DNA of 64,000 bases. It comes from Physella acuta. Lineage: Eukaryota; Mollusca; Gastropoda; Physidae. The number at the start of each line of letters is the position of its first letter. Positions within the stretch are counted from its first letter, which is position 1. Positions 21,583 through 32,500 of this stretch are shown one piece after another. The stretch is taken from contig NW_026731913.1 of assembly GCF_028476545.1 (NCBI RefSeq), positions 106,001 through 170,000 of the forward strand. The letters run 5' to 3'. The notes beneath the pieces are model-generated. The model searched no databases. It was not told where the DNA came from and saw only the letters and a list, made by a program, of their open reading frames with translations. The position numbers were made by a program, and so were the translations under genes.

Positions 21583-23595
21583 GAGTCCTTTCATATGACG
21601 TCACGTCCGTTCGTGATACCTACGTCCGCCGCCACGCTGGTGTACACCAGACGTAAACACAATCAGCTGTTCACCCGCGCTGGCCGCGTTCACTGTATGT
21701 AAAGAACCGCACCCGCGGAAAAGGAAAAATGCGTTAAAAAACTTGAACTCTTAGGAATTGAAGATCCTTATACAGTTTCGTAGATAATATAAATATGTGG
21801 CCAACATTTCTAAATAAAAATACTGTTAGTAATACTGTTTGCGTTTAGAGTTTAAGTAGACGAATCTGATCAAATGCAGTTCTCGATACTTTGTTTCAGG
21901 TAAGGACAGTAAAATAATAAACTTCATTTTAATTCTAAAAGATAATTATTAATAAAACAAATATGCTCGACCTTCACAAATACTAATAGTAAAAGACAAA
22001 GTCAAAAGTAATAATAAGAATAATAAGATCTAATAGTAGGCCTAATAATAGTGTTTTAATATCTAGATCTAGAATCTAGCTCTAAACATGGCGTAAACAA
22101 AATTCGGACCACATATCTAGATTCTGGATTTAGGGTGACTGGCTCCGCTGACATAGAATTTAGAATCTACTTCTTTACTTAAATTTAATTACAAAATTTA
22201 GATCTACATTCTATTCAAAATACACCCATAATAAATCAAAAGTAGTCATAGTAGGCCTAATAAAGCATGTAATTGTCTCTAAGATATAAAATCTCGCTCT
22301 ACAATCTAATCATTTTTTTAGCAAACGAAATTTTCTGAAATTGAAATAGATTGTATGACTAGACTTAGATCTAGAATCTGCTACTTAAATTAAATTTTAA
22401 AAAATGTATACAAGCATGTAATTGATATTATTGTAGTAGAAGACTTTAATAAATTACTATGGCCTACCTACTTTGTGTCTTTTTACAGCAATATGTATCT
22501 GATACTGGACTGAGTTTAATTAAATTAAAATGCATATCTAGTAATTAGTCTACTAAGTTTATGTAGCCTAGTAGTAGAATCTAGATCATACCAGCCAACA
22601 ACAAATAACCACATTATTATTATTTGGTTAATGATTAGGCTAATTTAAAAAAAAAAATCCACTGTTTATAAAAGAAACAAATCAAGCTAGAAACATTATA
22701 AGTGAGATGGTTTAGAATAATAACAATGGACCCAGTCTACAATTGATACAATTGCAGGTCTACATAGGGCCTACAGTCTAGTAGTTTACAGTAGGCACCT
22801 AGTGTGTAGCTAGTACACTAGTGTGTAGCTGTCCAGAGTTAAGATTCTTAATGCTTTCCCCTGATAAGCCATGTGTGCTATAAATGACATAACATGACAT
22901 CGAGGTGAGAAATGTTGAAGGGAGAGCAGTGGGACTTTCCCCTTTGTTCTCCCTGCTGGGCCCTGAGGGTATCACGGAGGTGAGAAATTTTCAGGGGAGG
23001 GCAGTGGTACTGACTCCTCTTTGCTTTTATTGAGGGTTGAACATCAGTATTAATGTGTCTGATCACTTCCCTGCTGGATTATAAGGTCTTAAATTGTATA
23101 ACATGCTACCCAGATTGGCTGAGATCTAAGAACAGCAGTGGTTATTACCCATGAATTATATTAGCCGTTGTAGTGTGGGTTTTTTAGGAGTTAAGTGGTC
23201 TTACGTTTGCTACAGTAGTGTGGTTGTACTAGATCTGTTGCTACTAAATCTTGTACTTAACAGAGAATCTATAATCTACATTAATCAGATTTAGATAACC
23301 TATAATATACCTACTTAAACTCTTAACGCAAACAGTATTACTAACAGAATATTTATTTAGAAATTTCGACCACATATTTATATTATCCACGAAACTGTCA
23401 AACAGTATAAGGATCTTCAATTCCTAAGATTTCAAGTTTTTTAACGTATTTTTTCTTTTCCGCGGGTGCCGTTCTTTACACACAGTGAACGCGTCCAGCG
23501 CTGGTGAACAGCTGATTGTGTTTACGTCCGATGTACACCACTGTGGCAGCGGACGCAGGTATCACGTGATTTAGGTCACGTGTTTGCAAGGACTC
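21583..23595. mobile_element. Long-TIR DNA element, 2.0 kb, no transposase
   Basis: Inverted arms of about 280 bp (21583-21859 and 23311-23595) start GAGTCCTT and include CGTTCACTGTATGTAAAGAA and TGTTTGCGTTTAGAGTTTAA on the left and their inverted, slightly diverged copies on the right. TA flanks both ends (21581-21582 and 23596-23597), compatible with a TA-targeting superfamily such as Tc1/mariner, though this assignment is weak. The AT-rich middle is full of AGATCTAGAATCTAG words and holds an imperfect 80-bp direct repeat at about 22893-23030 (GAGGTGAGAAAT). There is no transposase frame. Confidence 0.8.
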
Positions 23596-23624
23596 TATTG
23601 GCCTAAGTAGGCCGTCACATACAC

Positions 23625-23632
<8 letters not shown>

Positions 23633-23690
<58 letters not shown>
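23633..23690. repeat. (AT)n microsatellite
   Basis: Uninterrupted alternating AT run of nearly 60 bp just outside the long-TIR element. Confidence 0.95.
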
Positions 23691-23691
<1 letters not shown>

Positions 23692-23972
23692 TAAAACTCC
23701 ATTTCAGCGTATTTTACTCTCCGCTTGTCGTTTACCTCCAGTTGAGCGTATTTTATTATAATAACCGAAACACATCAAAACATTAGGAAAACACGATTTA
23801 TTTATTTGTATTGTAGAAATGAAATTTATATAATTTATATAGAAAATATTATACTTTTAACAGTGTCCGCCCCCCCCCCCCCCGAGAAAAAAAGTCTGGA
23901 AGAAACACTGACGCAATGCTTTATTTATAGATAACTCTTTATTTATTTTATTTAGCATTGTTTCCCCTAGAT

Positions 23973-24472
23973 CAGGGGTTCCCAACCCTGTGCCCGCGGG
24001 CGCCATGGTGCCCGCTGAACGATTCGTATGTGCCCGCCTCTCACTATTCGACAGAGACAGAATTTTTTTTCCTAAACATTATTTTTAAATATGATTTATT
24101 TTTATTCATTTGTTACAGTTTTAATTATTCTTTTTTTGACTGCCTAGGTTTATTAAATATGTTTGATACTTGTCCCAACGTGCCTAGCGGCGAGCCAGAC
24201 TGCACTATTTACGTTTTGTAAATACATCTCTCTGTGTGTATGCAATTTGAAAAAAAATGCCAAATAATTTTATTATTTTGAAACAGTTGTGTTTATAATT
24301 TATTAATACATTATGACTATAATATAATAAAAAAAATAAGAAAATAAATTATGGTAAAATGTTAAATAACAAGTTATGGAAGGAGTTTGTCGATTTAAAA
24401 AAAGGTGGTGCCCGCCACCCTATCGATATTTTTAGAATGTGCTCTAGAGTAGAAAAAGGTTGGGAACCCCTG
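23973..24472. mobile_element. hAT MITE, 500 bp
   Basis: The ends CAGGGGTTCCCAACC and GGTTGGGAACCCCTG are perfect inverted repeats with an exact 8-bp target duplication CCCTAGAT (23965-23972 and 24473-24480). GTGCCCGC motifs sit just inside both ends. The short open frame across it has no transposase features. Just left, at 23865-23910, is a fragment ending AGTCTGGAAGAAACACTG, which matches the ends of the MITE family at 43049-43204. Confidence 0.93.
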
Positions 24473-24758
24473 CCCTAGATCTAGATCTATATTATATTTT
24501 ATACATCAGAGTAGCCAGCCCTTTGTTTACAAGGGTGAAGTAGTAAACAAACTAGACCGTAAACCCGGAAATATACTTTAACGATTTATTTATACTAGAT
24601 CTAGATCTAGTTTTAGAAATATCGCTTTATGACATGTAAGTTAAAAATACTTTTTTTTCATGACCTTTGTTAGTAGAACGTAGAACCTATCTATAGCGAC
24701 ACCGAAGTCTGATTTGAATCCGGGCTGCTAAGTATTAGTAAGGGGCGTACGGCGTAAA

Positions 24759-25304
24759 GGTAATCTATCGTTTTGGGTACGTAAAATCGCCCGCGGCTAT
24801 TAATTAATGTACGAAAACGTTACCTCATTGTCAAGGCTGTAATAGAAGTATATTTTGATATGTTTGTGTCAAATATTATAGATAAATGAATAATAAACCT
24901 AAATCAATGGCTAAATATATTAATATAGGCCAGAAATTAACTTTAAACATCAGTGTCTGCAAGCAAGATTTGCTATATAAACAGCAGCCATTTGTAAAAT
25001 AGAGTGACTTCCGCCTGAATCTCGCGCTATAAGTCTATAAAAATAAAACTTTAACAAGATGGCTGCTATAGTAAATGAGCATGGTTGCATCTGTTGGAAA
25101 CATCGCTGGTGTTCATTTATTACTGAAAAGTTTTAATTCAATTGTTTAAAAACAGGTACATAAATGAAACAAGGAAACATTTTTGTATTTTTCAAAACAT
25201 AAATCCTCCTCAAAATGTGAAATAATTATTAAAATTTAAGGAGTCACCTGTTTTTCACATTACTAGTCGCGGGCGATTTTACGTACCCAAAACGATAGAT
25301 TACC
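24759..25304. mobile_element. MITE with 37-bp perfect inverted ends, 546 bp
   Basis: The left end starts GGTAATCTATCGTTTTGGGT and the right end is its exact complement for 37 bp, running into ATCGCCCGCG. No convincing target duplication is visible beside the ends, so the superfamily is open. The inside is AT-rich and non-coding. Confidence 0.85.
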
Positions 25305-25459
25305 TGGGTTATAGATCTAAGTAAAAGTAGGCCTATAGCTGGTAATTTTTAATGTATAGGCCTACAATTTTTTTTAGCTTAATCAATTGTATACTATACT
25401 TTCTTACTAACTATACTAATGAATTTACTATTAGACTATTAGTATTAGTCTCATACTTA

Positions 25460-25575
25460 TGAGTTATTAACTTAATCCTCATTACTCCCTGTGGAGTATA
25501 GGGCAGGGCAATCACAAATCTCCGCCATTCCACTCTGTCCTCGACGAGCCACTTCAATTCGTGCCTGGTCTTGCC
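25460..25575 (-). mobile_element. LINE 3'-end fragment (tentative)
   Basis: The minus strand can be read as VEDRVEWRRFVIALPYTPQG, the style of the last residues of an RT-type LINE protein (W..DR..WR..V.AL). It is only about 35 codons, with no poly-A or target duplication identified. Treat it as a remnant. Confidence 0.35.
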
Positions 25576-25694
25576 AAATCAATTTGAAAACTATTTAAAA
25601 AATCTGTCTAGAATTTATATTCCTGATTTTTTTTTTACCAACAATTCTTATTAATTGTAAATTCATCAATAATAATGATATTCTTTCCCATTTA

Positions 25695-25770
25695 AAAGCT
25701 TAATTGAATGGTAGAGCATTTGGCTGCTCTCCCAAATGTTTTGAGATTTTAATCTCTGTTCAAAGTTGTG
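25695..25770 (+). repeat. tRNA-like SINE head (tentative)
   Basis: GAATGGTAGAGCATTTGGCT is A-box-like, and CTCTGTTCAAAG, about 40 bases on, is a weak B box. The spacing fits a tRNA-derived promoter, but the stems are poor. Confidence 0.35.
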
Positions 25771-26318
25771 ATTGTAAGATGTCCATGAGTCCACTCAGTT
25801 CTGATGGGTACCTGACTTATGTTGGGGAAAGTAACAATATTAAAAAGACAATTCAATTACTGTATAAAATTTATGTAGATTTTAATAGAGCACTTTTGTT
25901 TCATAATTTATTATAAATATTCATAAAAATTATCGTTTTAGATTTTATAGAATTTTCACCTTTGTAGTCACTTTTCCCTCTCTATATATTTTTTTATTGA
26001 GCATGTGTGAAGCCCTGTTATAGAAATAGTTTTTTTTTTAAAGTTCTAATTAAGCTAGAAATATAAACATGATATCAGTGGAAAGCAGGCATTCTCCTCT
26101 AGCTAAGTGAAATGGATTCAGGATAAAATACTCAAAAATTTTATGTGTCACTTTTACCAGGTACTAGCATGAGACATTTATTTTTTTGTATTTTATCCCA
26201 AATCCAATTTCCCACAGGACAGGAAATTAAATCACAATTCTAACAAGTTTATGTTTTATTTCTTTTTTTTATTGAATTGTCTTTTATTAATTAGTTTTTT
26301 TTTTAAATTTAGACTCTC

Positions 26319-26491
26319 TTTTTCATTAAATTAAGTAGTGTTTTTACTTCTTCCATTTCATTAAGTTAATCAATGTTTTTAATTCATCCATTTCATTAAG
26401 TTAATTAGTGTTTTTAATTCATCCATTTCATTAAGTTAATTAGTGTTTTTACTTCATCCATTTCATTAAGTTAATCAATGTTTTTACTTCA
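26319..26491. repeat. 35-bp minisatellite abutting the first coding exon
   Basis: Five copies at a strict 35-bp spacing (TTCATTAAG at 26322, 26357, 26392, 26427, 26462), each with TTAAT(C/T)A(A/G)TGTTTTTA and TTCATC. The last copy runs into TTTTTACTTCATCAG, a good 3' splice site 5 bases before the start codon, so the array may copy the acceptor region of the first coding exon. Confidence 0.88.
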
Positions 26492-26500
26492 TCAGATACA

Positions 26501-26576
26501 ATGAAGACTACATGGAGTCTACCTTGTCTATTAGTCAACAAAAACACACTGTTTATTCTTATTTGTTTGGTAAAAG
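26501..26576 (+). CDS. Exon 1 of the CUB-like gene (signal peptide)
   Basis: It encodes MKTTWSLPCLLVNKN and a hydrophobic run, ending AAAAG|GTAACA in phase 1. A pyrimidine-rich acceptor (ACTTCATCAG) just before the ATG suggests a further non-coding exon upstream. Confidence 0.75.
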
Positions 26577-29500
26577 GTAACAAATGCTATATATAATAAA
26601 TAATATATGTGTAAAATAATTTGTATATAATTGTAAGTTAATTTGTTGTATAATATTTTTTAGCAAAATTGGACAGTACTAAACAACAAGTTTTATTTCC
26701 AGCGAACCAATCATTGATTCACTGAAACCCAATCATTGATTCACTGAAACCCAATCATTGATTCACTGAAACCCAATCATTGATTCACTGAAACACAATC
26801 ATTGATTCACTGAAACCCAATCATTGATTCACTGAAACCCAATCAATGATTCACTGAAACCCAATCATTGATTCATTGAAACCCAATCATTGATTCATTG
26901 AAACCCAATCATTGATTCACTGAAACCCAATCATTGATTCACTGAAACCCAATCATTGATTCACTGAAACCCAATCAGCCCCAAGTCTGTCCACTCTATG
27001 CCCCTTGTGTATACTATAAAATTAAGCCTCTTGTGTCTACCAATAATTATGCCCCTTTGCCAATGCTAAAATTATGCCCCTTGTGCTAGCTATTAAAGGA
27101 CTGCTTTTCCCCAGACACTTTGAGTGCCTGTACAGCCAACAGCTCCCAGACTTTTGATGTTATTGAAGAAAGTAATTACGACAGGTCAGGTAGTTTCTAT
27201 TTGCACCTAACTTTGTTCTTGTTTTATTTTTTTGTCTAATACATGAAGACTGTGAGTTGGTGCACCAGTAAACCTTGAGTTGGTGACCTTGAGTTGGTGC
27301 ACCAGTAAACCTTGAGTTGGTGCACCAGTAAACCTTGAGTTGGTGCACCAGTAAACCTTGAGTTGGTGACCTTGAGTTGGTGCACCAGTAAACCTTGAGT
27401 TGGTGCACCAGTAAACCTTGAGTTGGTGCACCAGTGAACCTTGAGTTGGTGCACCAGTAAACCTTGAGTTGGTGCACCAGTAAACCTTGAGTTGGTGACC
27501 TTGAGTTGGTGACCTTGAGTTGGTGACCTTGAGTTGGTGCACCAGTAAACCTTGAGTTGGTGACCTTGAGTTGGTGCACCAGTGAACCTTGAGTTGGTGC
27601 ACCAGTAAACCTTGAGTTGGTGCACCAGTAAACCTTGAGTTGGTGACCTTGAGTTGGTGCACCAGTAAACCTTGAGTTGGTGCACCAGTAAACCTTGAGT
27701 TGGTGCACCAGTAAACCTTGAGTTGGTGACCTTGAGTTGGTGACCTTGAGTTGGTGCACCAGTAAACCTTGAGTTGGTGCACCAGTAAACCTTGAGTTGG
27801 TGCACCAGTAGAGTTGGTGCACCAGTAAACCTTGTTTATATCTTGCACAGGACCTACGCCTCCATCACTGAGGATGGGAAGCGGCCGCTGGGTTTCATGA
27901 AGGCAACCTGGTTCTACAACCAGCCAGACAACCCTTGTGTCCAAATTACAGCAGCAGCCAACAAAAGAGTTGAATTAATGGTCAGTTTTGGTGGATGGTC
28001 AGTTTTGGTGGCCGGTCAGTTGAATTAATGGTCAGTTTTGGTGGATGGTCAGTTTTGGTGGCCGGTCAGTTTTAGTGGCCGGTCAGTTGAATTAATGGTC
28101 AGTTTTGGTGGCCGGTCAGTTTTGGTGGTCGGTCAGTTGAATTAATGGTCAGTTTTGGTGGCCGGTCAGTTTTAGTGGCCGGTCAGTTGAATTAATGGTC
28201 AGTTGTAGTGGCCTGTCAGTTTTGGTGGCCGGTCAGTTGAATTAATGGTCAGTTTTGGTGGCCGGTCAGTTGAATTAATGGTCAGTTTTGGTGGTCGGTC
28301 AGTTTTAGTGGCCGGTCAGTTGAATTAATGGTCAGTTTTAGTGGCCGGTCAGTTGAATTAATGGTCAGTTTTAGTGGCCGGTCAGTTTTAGTGGCCGGTC
28401 AGTTTTAGTGGCCGGTCAGTTGAATTAATGGTCAGTTTTAGTGGCCGGTCAGTTTTAGTGGCCGGTCAGTTTTAGTGGCCGGTCAGTTTTAGTGGCCGGT
28501 CATTGAGAAGACAATCAGTCAGAACACTAGACAATCAGTCACAAGACAAGTTGGGTTTTTTTTTATTTAGTAGTGTTGAATTATTTTTTTTTAGTACATT
28601 TGGTTCCTATTTTCATTTAACAAATTTTATAAACTGTTAGCTTTTTTTTTGTTTTCATTGTGTTCATTAAGTTCATAGACTAATGTTAGGATTTTAGCCA
28701 TAGACTAATGTTAGGATTTTAGCAATAGACTAATGTTAGGATTTTAGCCATAGACTAATGTTAGGATTTTAGCCATAGACTAATGTTAGGATTTTAGCCA
28801 TAGACTAATGTTAGGATTTTAGCCATAGACTAATGTTAGGATTTTAGCCATAGACTAATGTTAGGATTTTAGCCATAGACTAATGTTAGGATTTTAGCCA
28901 TAGACTAATGTTAGGATTTTAGCCATAGACTAATGTTAGGATTTTAGCCATAGACTAATGTTAGGATTTTAGCCATAGACTAATGTTAGGATTTTAGCCA
29001 TAGACTAATGTTAGGATTTTAGCCATAGACTAATGTTAGGATTTTAGCCATAGACTAATGTTAGGATTTTAGCCATAGACTAATGTTAGGATTTTAGCCA
29101 TAGACTAATGTTAGGATTTTAGCCATAGACTAATGTTAGGATTTTAGCCATAGACTAATGTTAGGATTTTAGCCATAGACTAATGTTAGGATTTTAGCCA
29201 TAGACTAATGTTAGGATTTTAGCCAGTCTGGTTTTGACCAGGCTTGCACTGACCAGATAGTTTAAAGATAAGGGACGTAGATTAGTCCAGTCAGGGCTTA
29301 CATTTATTCTGTCTAACATTATCTTATTCAATTTTTTTGTGTAGTATGAAACAGTACCAAAGGCCAAGTTATTCTGTCTAACATTATCTTATTCAATTTT
29401 TTTGTGTAGTATGAAACAGTACCAAAGGCCAAGTTATTCTGTCTAACATTATCTTATTCAATTTTTGTGTGTAGTATGAAACAGTACCAAAGGCCAAGTT

Positions 29501-32500
29501 ATTCTGTCTAACATTATCTTATTCAATTTTTTTGTGTAGTATGAAACAGTACCAAAGGCCAAGTTATTCTGTCTAACATTATCTTATTCAATTTTTTTGT
29601 GTAGTATGAAACAGTACCAAAGGCCAAGTTATTCTGTCTAACATTATCTTATTCAATTTTTTTGTGTAGTATGAAACAGTACCAAAGGCCAAGTTATTCT
29701 GTCTAACATTATCTTATTCAATTTTTTTGTGTAGTATGAAACAGTACCAAAGGCCAATTTATTCTGTCTAACATTATCTTATTCAATTTTTTTGTGTAGT
29801 ATGAAACAGTACCAAAGGCCAAGTTATTCTGTCTAACATTATCTTATTCAATTTTTTTGTGTAGTATGAAACAGTACCAAAGGCCAAGTTATTCTGTCTA
29901 ACATTATCTTATTCAATTTTTTTGTGTAGTATGAAACAGTACCAAAGGCCAAGTTATTCTGTCTAACATTATCTTATTCAATTTTTTTGTGTAGTATGAA
30001 ACAGTACCAAAGGCCAAGTTATTCTGTCTAACATTATCTTATTCAATTTTTTTGTGTAGTATGAAACAGTACCAAAGGCCAAGTTATTCTGTCTAACATT
30101 ATCTTATTCAATTTTTGTGTGTAGTATGAAACAGTACCAAAGGCCAAGTTATTCTGTCTAACATTATCTTATTCAATTTTTGTGTGTAGTATGAAACAGT
30201 ACCAAAGGCCAAGTTATTCTGTCTAACATTATCTTATTCAATTTTTTTGTGTAGTATGAAACAGTACCAAAGGCCAAGTTATTCTGTCTAACATTATCTT
30301 ATTCAATTTTTGTGTGTAGTATGAAACAGTACCAAAGGCCAAGTTATTCTGTCTAACATTATCTTATTCAATATTTTTGTGTAGTATGAAACAGTACCAA
30401 AGGCCAAGTTATTCTGTCTAACATTATCTTATTCAATTTTTGTGTGTAGTATGAAACAGTACCAAAGGCCAAGTTATTCTGTCTAACATTATCTTATTCA
30501 ATTTTTGTGTGTAGTATGAAACAGTACCAAAGGCCAAGTTATTCTGTCTAACATTATCTTATTCAATTTTTGTGTGTAGTATGAAACAGTACCAAAGGCC
30601 AATTTATTCTGTCTAACATTATCTTATTCAATTTTTTTGTGTAGTATGAAACAGTACCAAAGGCCAAGTTATTCTGTCTAACATTATCTTATTCAATTTT
30701 TTTGTGTAGTATGAAACAGTACCAAAGGCCAAGTTATTCTGTCTAACATTATCTTATTCAATTTTTTTGTGTAGTATGAAACAGTACCAAAGGCCAAGTT
30801 ATTCTGTCTAACATTATCTTATTCAATTTTTGTGTGTAGTATGAAACAGTACCAAAGGCCAAGTTATTCTGTCTAACATTATCTTATTCAATTTTTTTGT
30901 GTAGTATGAAACAGTACCAAAGGCCAATTTATTCTGTCTAACATTATCTTATTCAATTTTTTTGTGTAGTATGAAACAGTACCAAAGGCCAATTTATTCT
31001 GTCTAACATTGTCTTATTCAATTTTTTTGTGTAGTATGAAACAGTACCAAAGGCCAAGTTATTCTGTCTAACATTATCTTATTCAATTTTTTTGTGTAGT
31101 ATGAAACAGTACCAAAGGCCAAGTTATTCTGTCTAACATTATCTTATTCAATTTTTTTGTGTAGTATGAAACAATACCAAAGGCCAAGTTATTCTGTCTA
31201 ACATTATCTTATTCAATTTTTGTGTGTAGTATGAAACAGTACCAAAGGCCAAGTTATTCTGTCTAACATTATCTTATTCAATTTTTGTGTGTAGTATGAA
31301 ACAGTACCAAAGGCCAAGTTATTCTAACATTATCTTATTCAATTTTTTTGTGTAGTATGAAACAGTACCAAAGGCCAATTTATTTTGTCTAACATTATCT
31401 TATTCAATTTTTTTGTGTAGTATGAAACAGTACCAAAGGCCAAGTTATTCTAACATTATCTTATTCAATTTTTTTGTGTAGTATGAAACAGTACCAAAGG
31501 CCAAGTTATTCTGTCTAACATTATCTTATTCAATTTTTGTGTGTAGTATGAAACAGTACCAAAGGCCAAGTTATTCTGTCTAACATTATCTTATTCAATT
31601 TTTGTGTGTAGTATGAAACAGTACCAAAGGCCAAGTTATTCTAACATTATCTTATTCAATTTTTTTGTGTAGTATGAAACAGTACCAAAGGCCAAGTTAT
31701 TCTGTCTAACATTATCTTATTCAATTTTTTTGTGTAGTATGAAACAGTACCAAAGGCCAATTTATTCTGTCTAACATTATCTTATTCAATTTTTGTGTGT
31801 AGTATGAAACAGTACCAAAGGCCAAGTTATTCTGTCTAACATTATCTTATTCAATTTTTTTGTGTAGTATGAAACAGTACCAAAGGCCAATTTATTCTGT
31901 CTAACATTATCTTATTCAATTTTTTTGTGTAGTATGAAACAGTACCAAAGGCCAATTTATTCTGTCTAACATTGTCTTATTCAATTTTTTTGTGTAGTAT
32001 GAAACAGTACCAAAGGCCAAGTTATTCTGTCTAACATTATCTTATTCAATTTTTTTGTGTAGTATGAAACAGTACCAAAGGCCAAGTTATTCTGTCTAAC
32101 ATTATCTTATTCAATTTTTTTGTGTAGTATGAAACAGTACCAAAGGCCAAGTTATTCTGTCTAACATTATCTTATTCAATTTTTTTGTGTAGTATGAAAC
32201 AGTACCAAAGGCCAAGTTATTCTGTCTAACATTATCTTATTCAATTTTTTTGTGTAGTATGAAACAGTACCAAAGGCCAAGTTATTCTGTCTAACATTAT
32301 CTTATTCAATTTTTGTGTGTAGTATGAAACAGTACCAAAGGCCAATTTATTCTGTCTAACATTATCTTATTCAATTTTTTTGTGTAGTATGAAACAGTAC
32401 CAAAGGCCAAGTTATTCTGTCTAACATTATCTTATTCAATTTTTTTGTGTAGTATGAAACAGTACCAAAGGCCAAGTTATTCTGTCTAACATTATCTTAT

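Noticed and set aside
27160-27944. Three overlapping minus-strand frames with GAPTQGLLVHQLK repeats
   Set aside because: They come from the 24/15-bp minisatellite in intron 2 of the plus-strand gene and include the complement of exon 3.
28676-29224. Telomere-like repeat
   Set aside because: The unit contains TTAGGATTTTAG but not TTAGGG in tandem; it is a 25-bp minisatellite.
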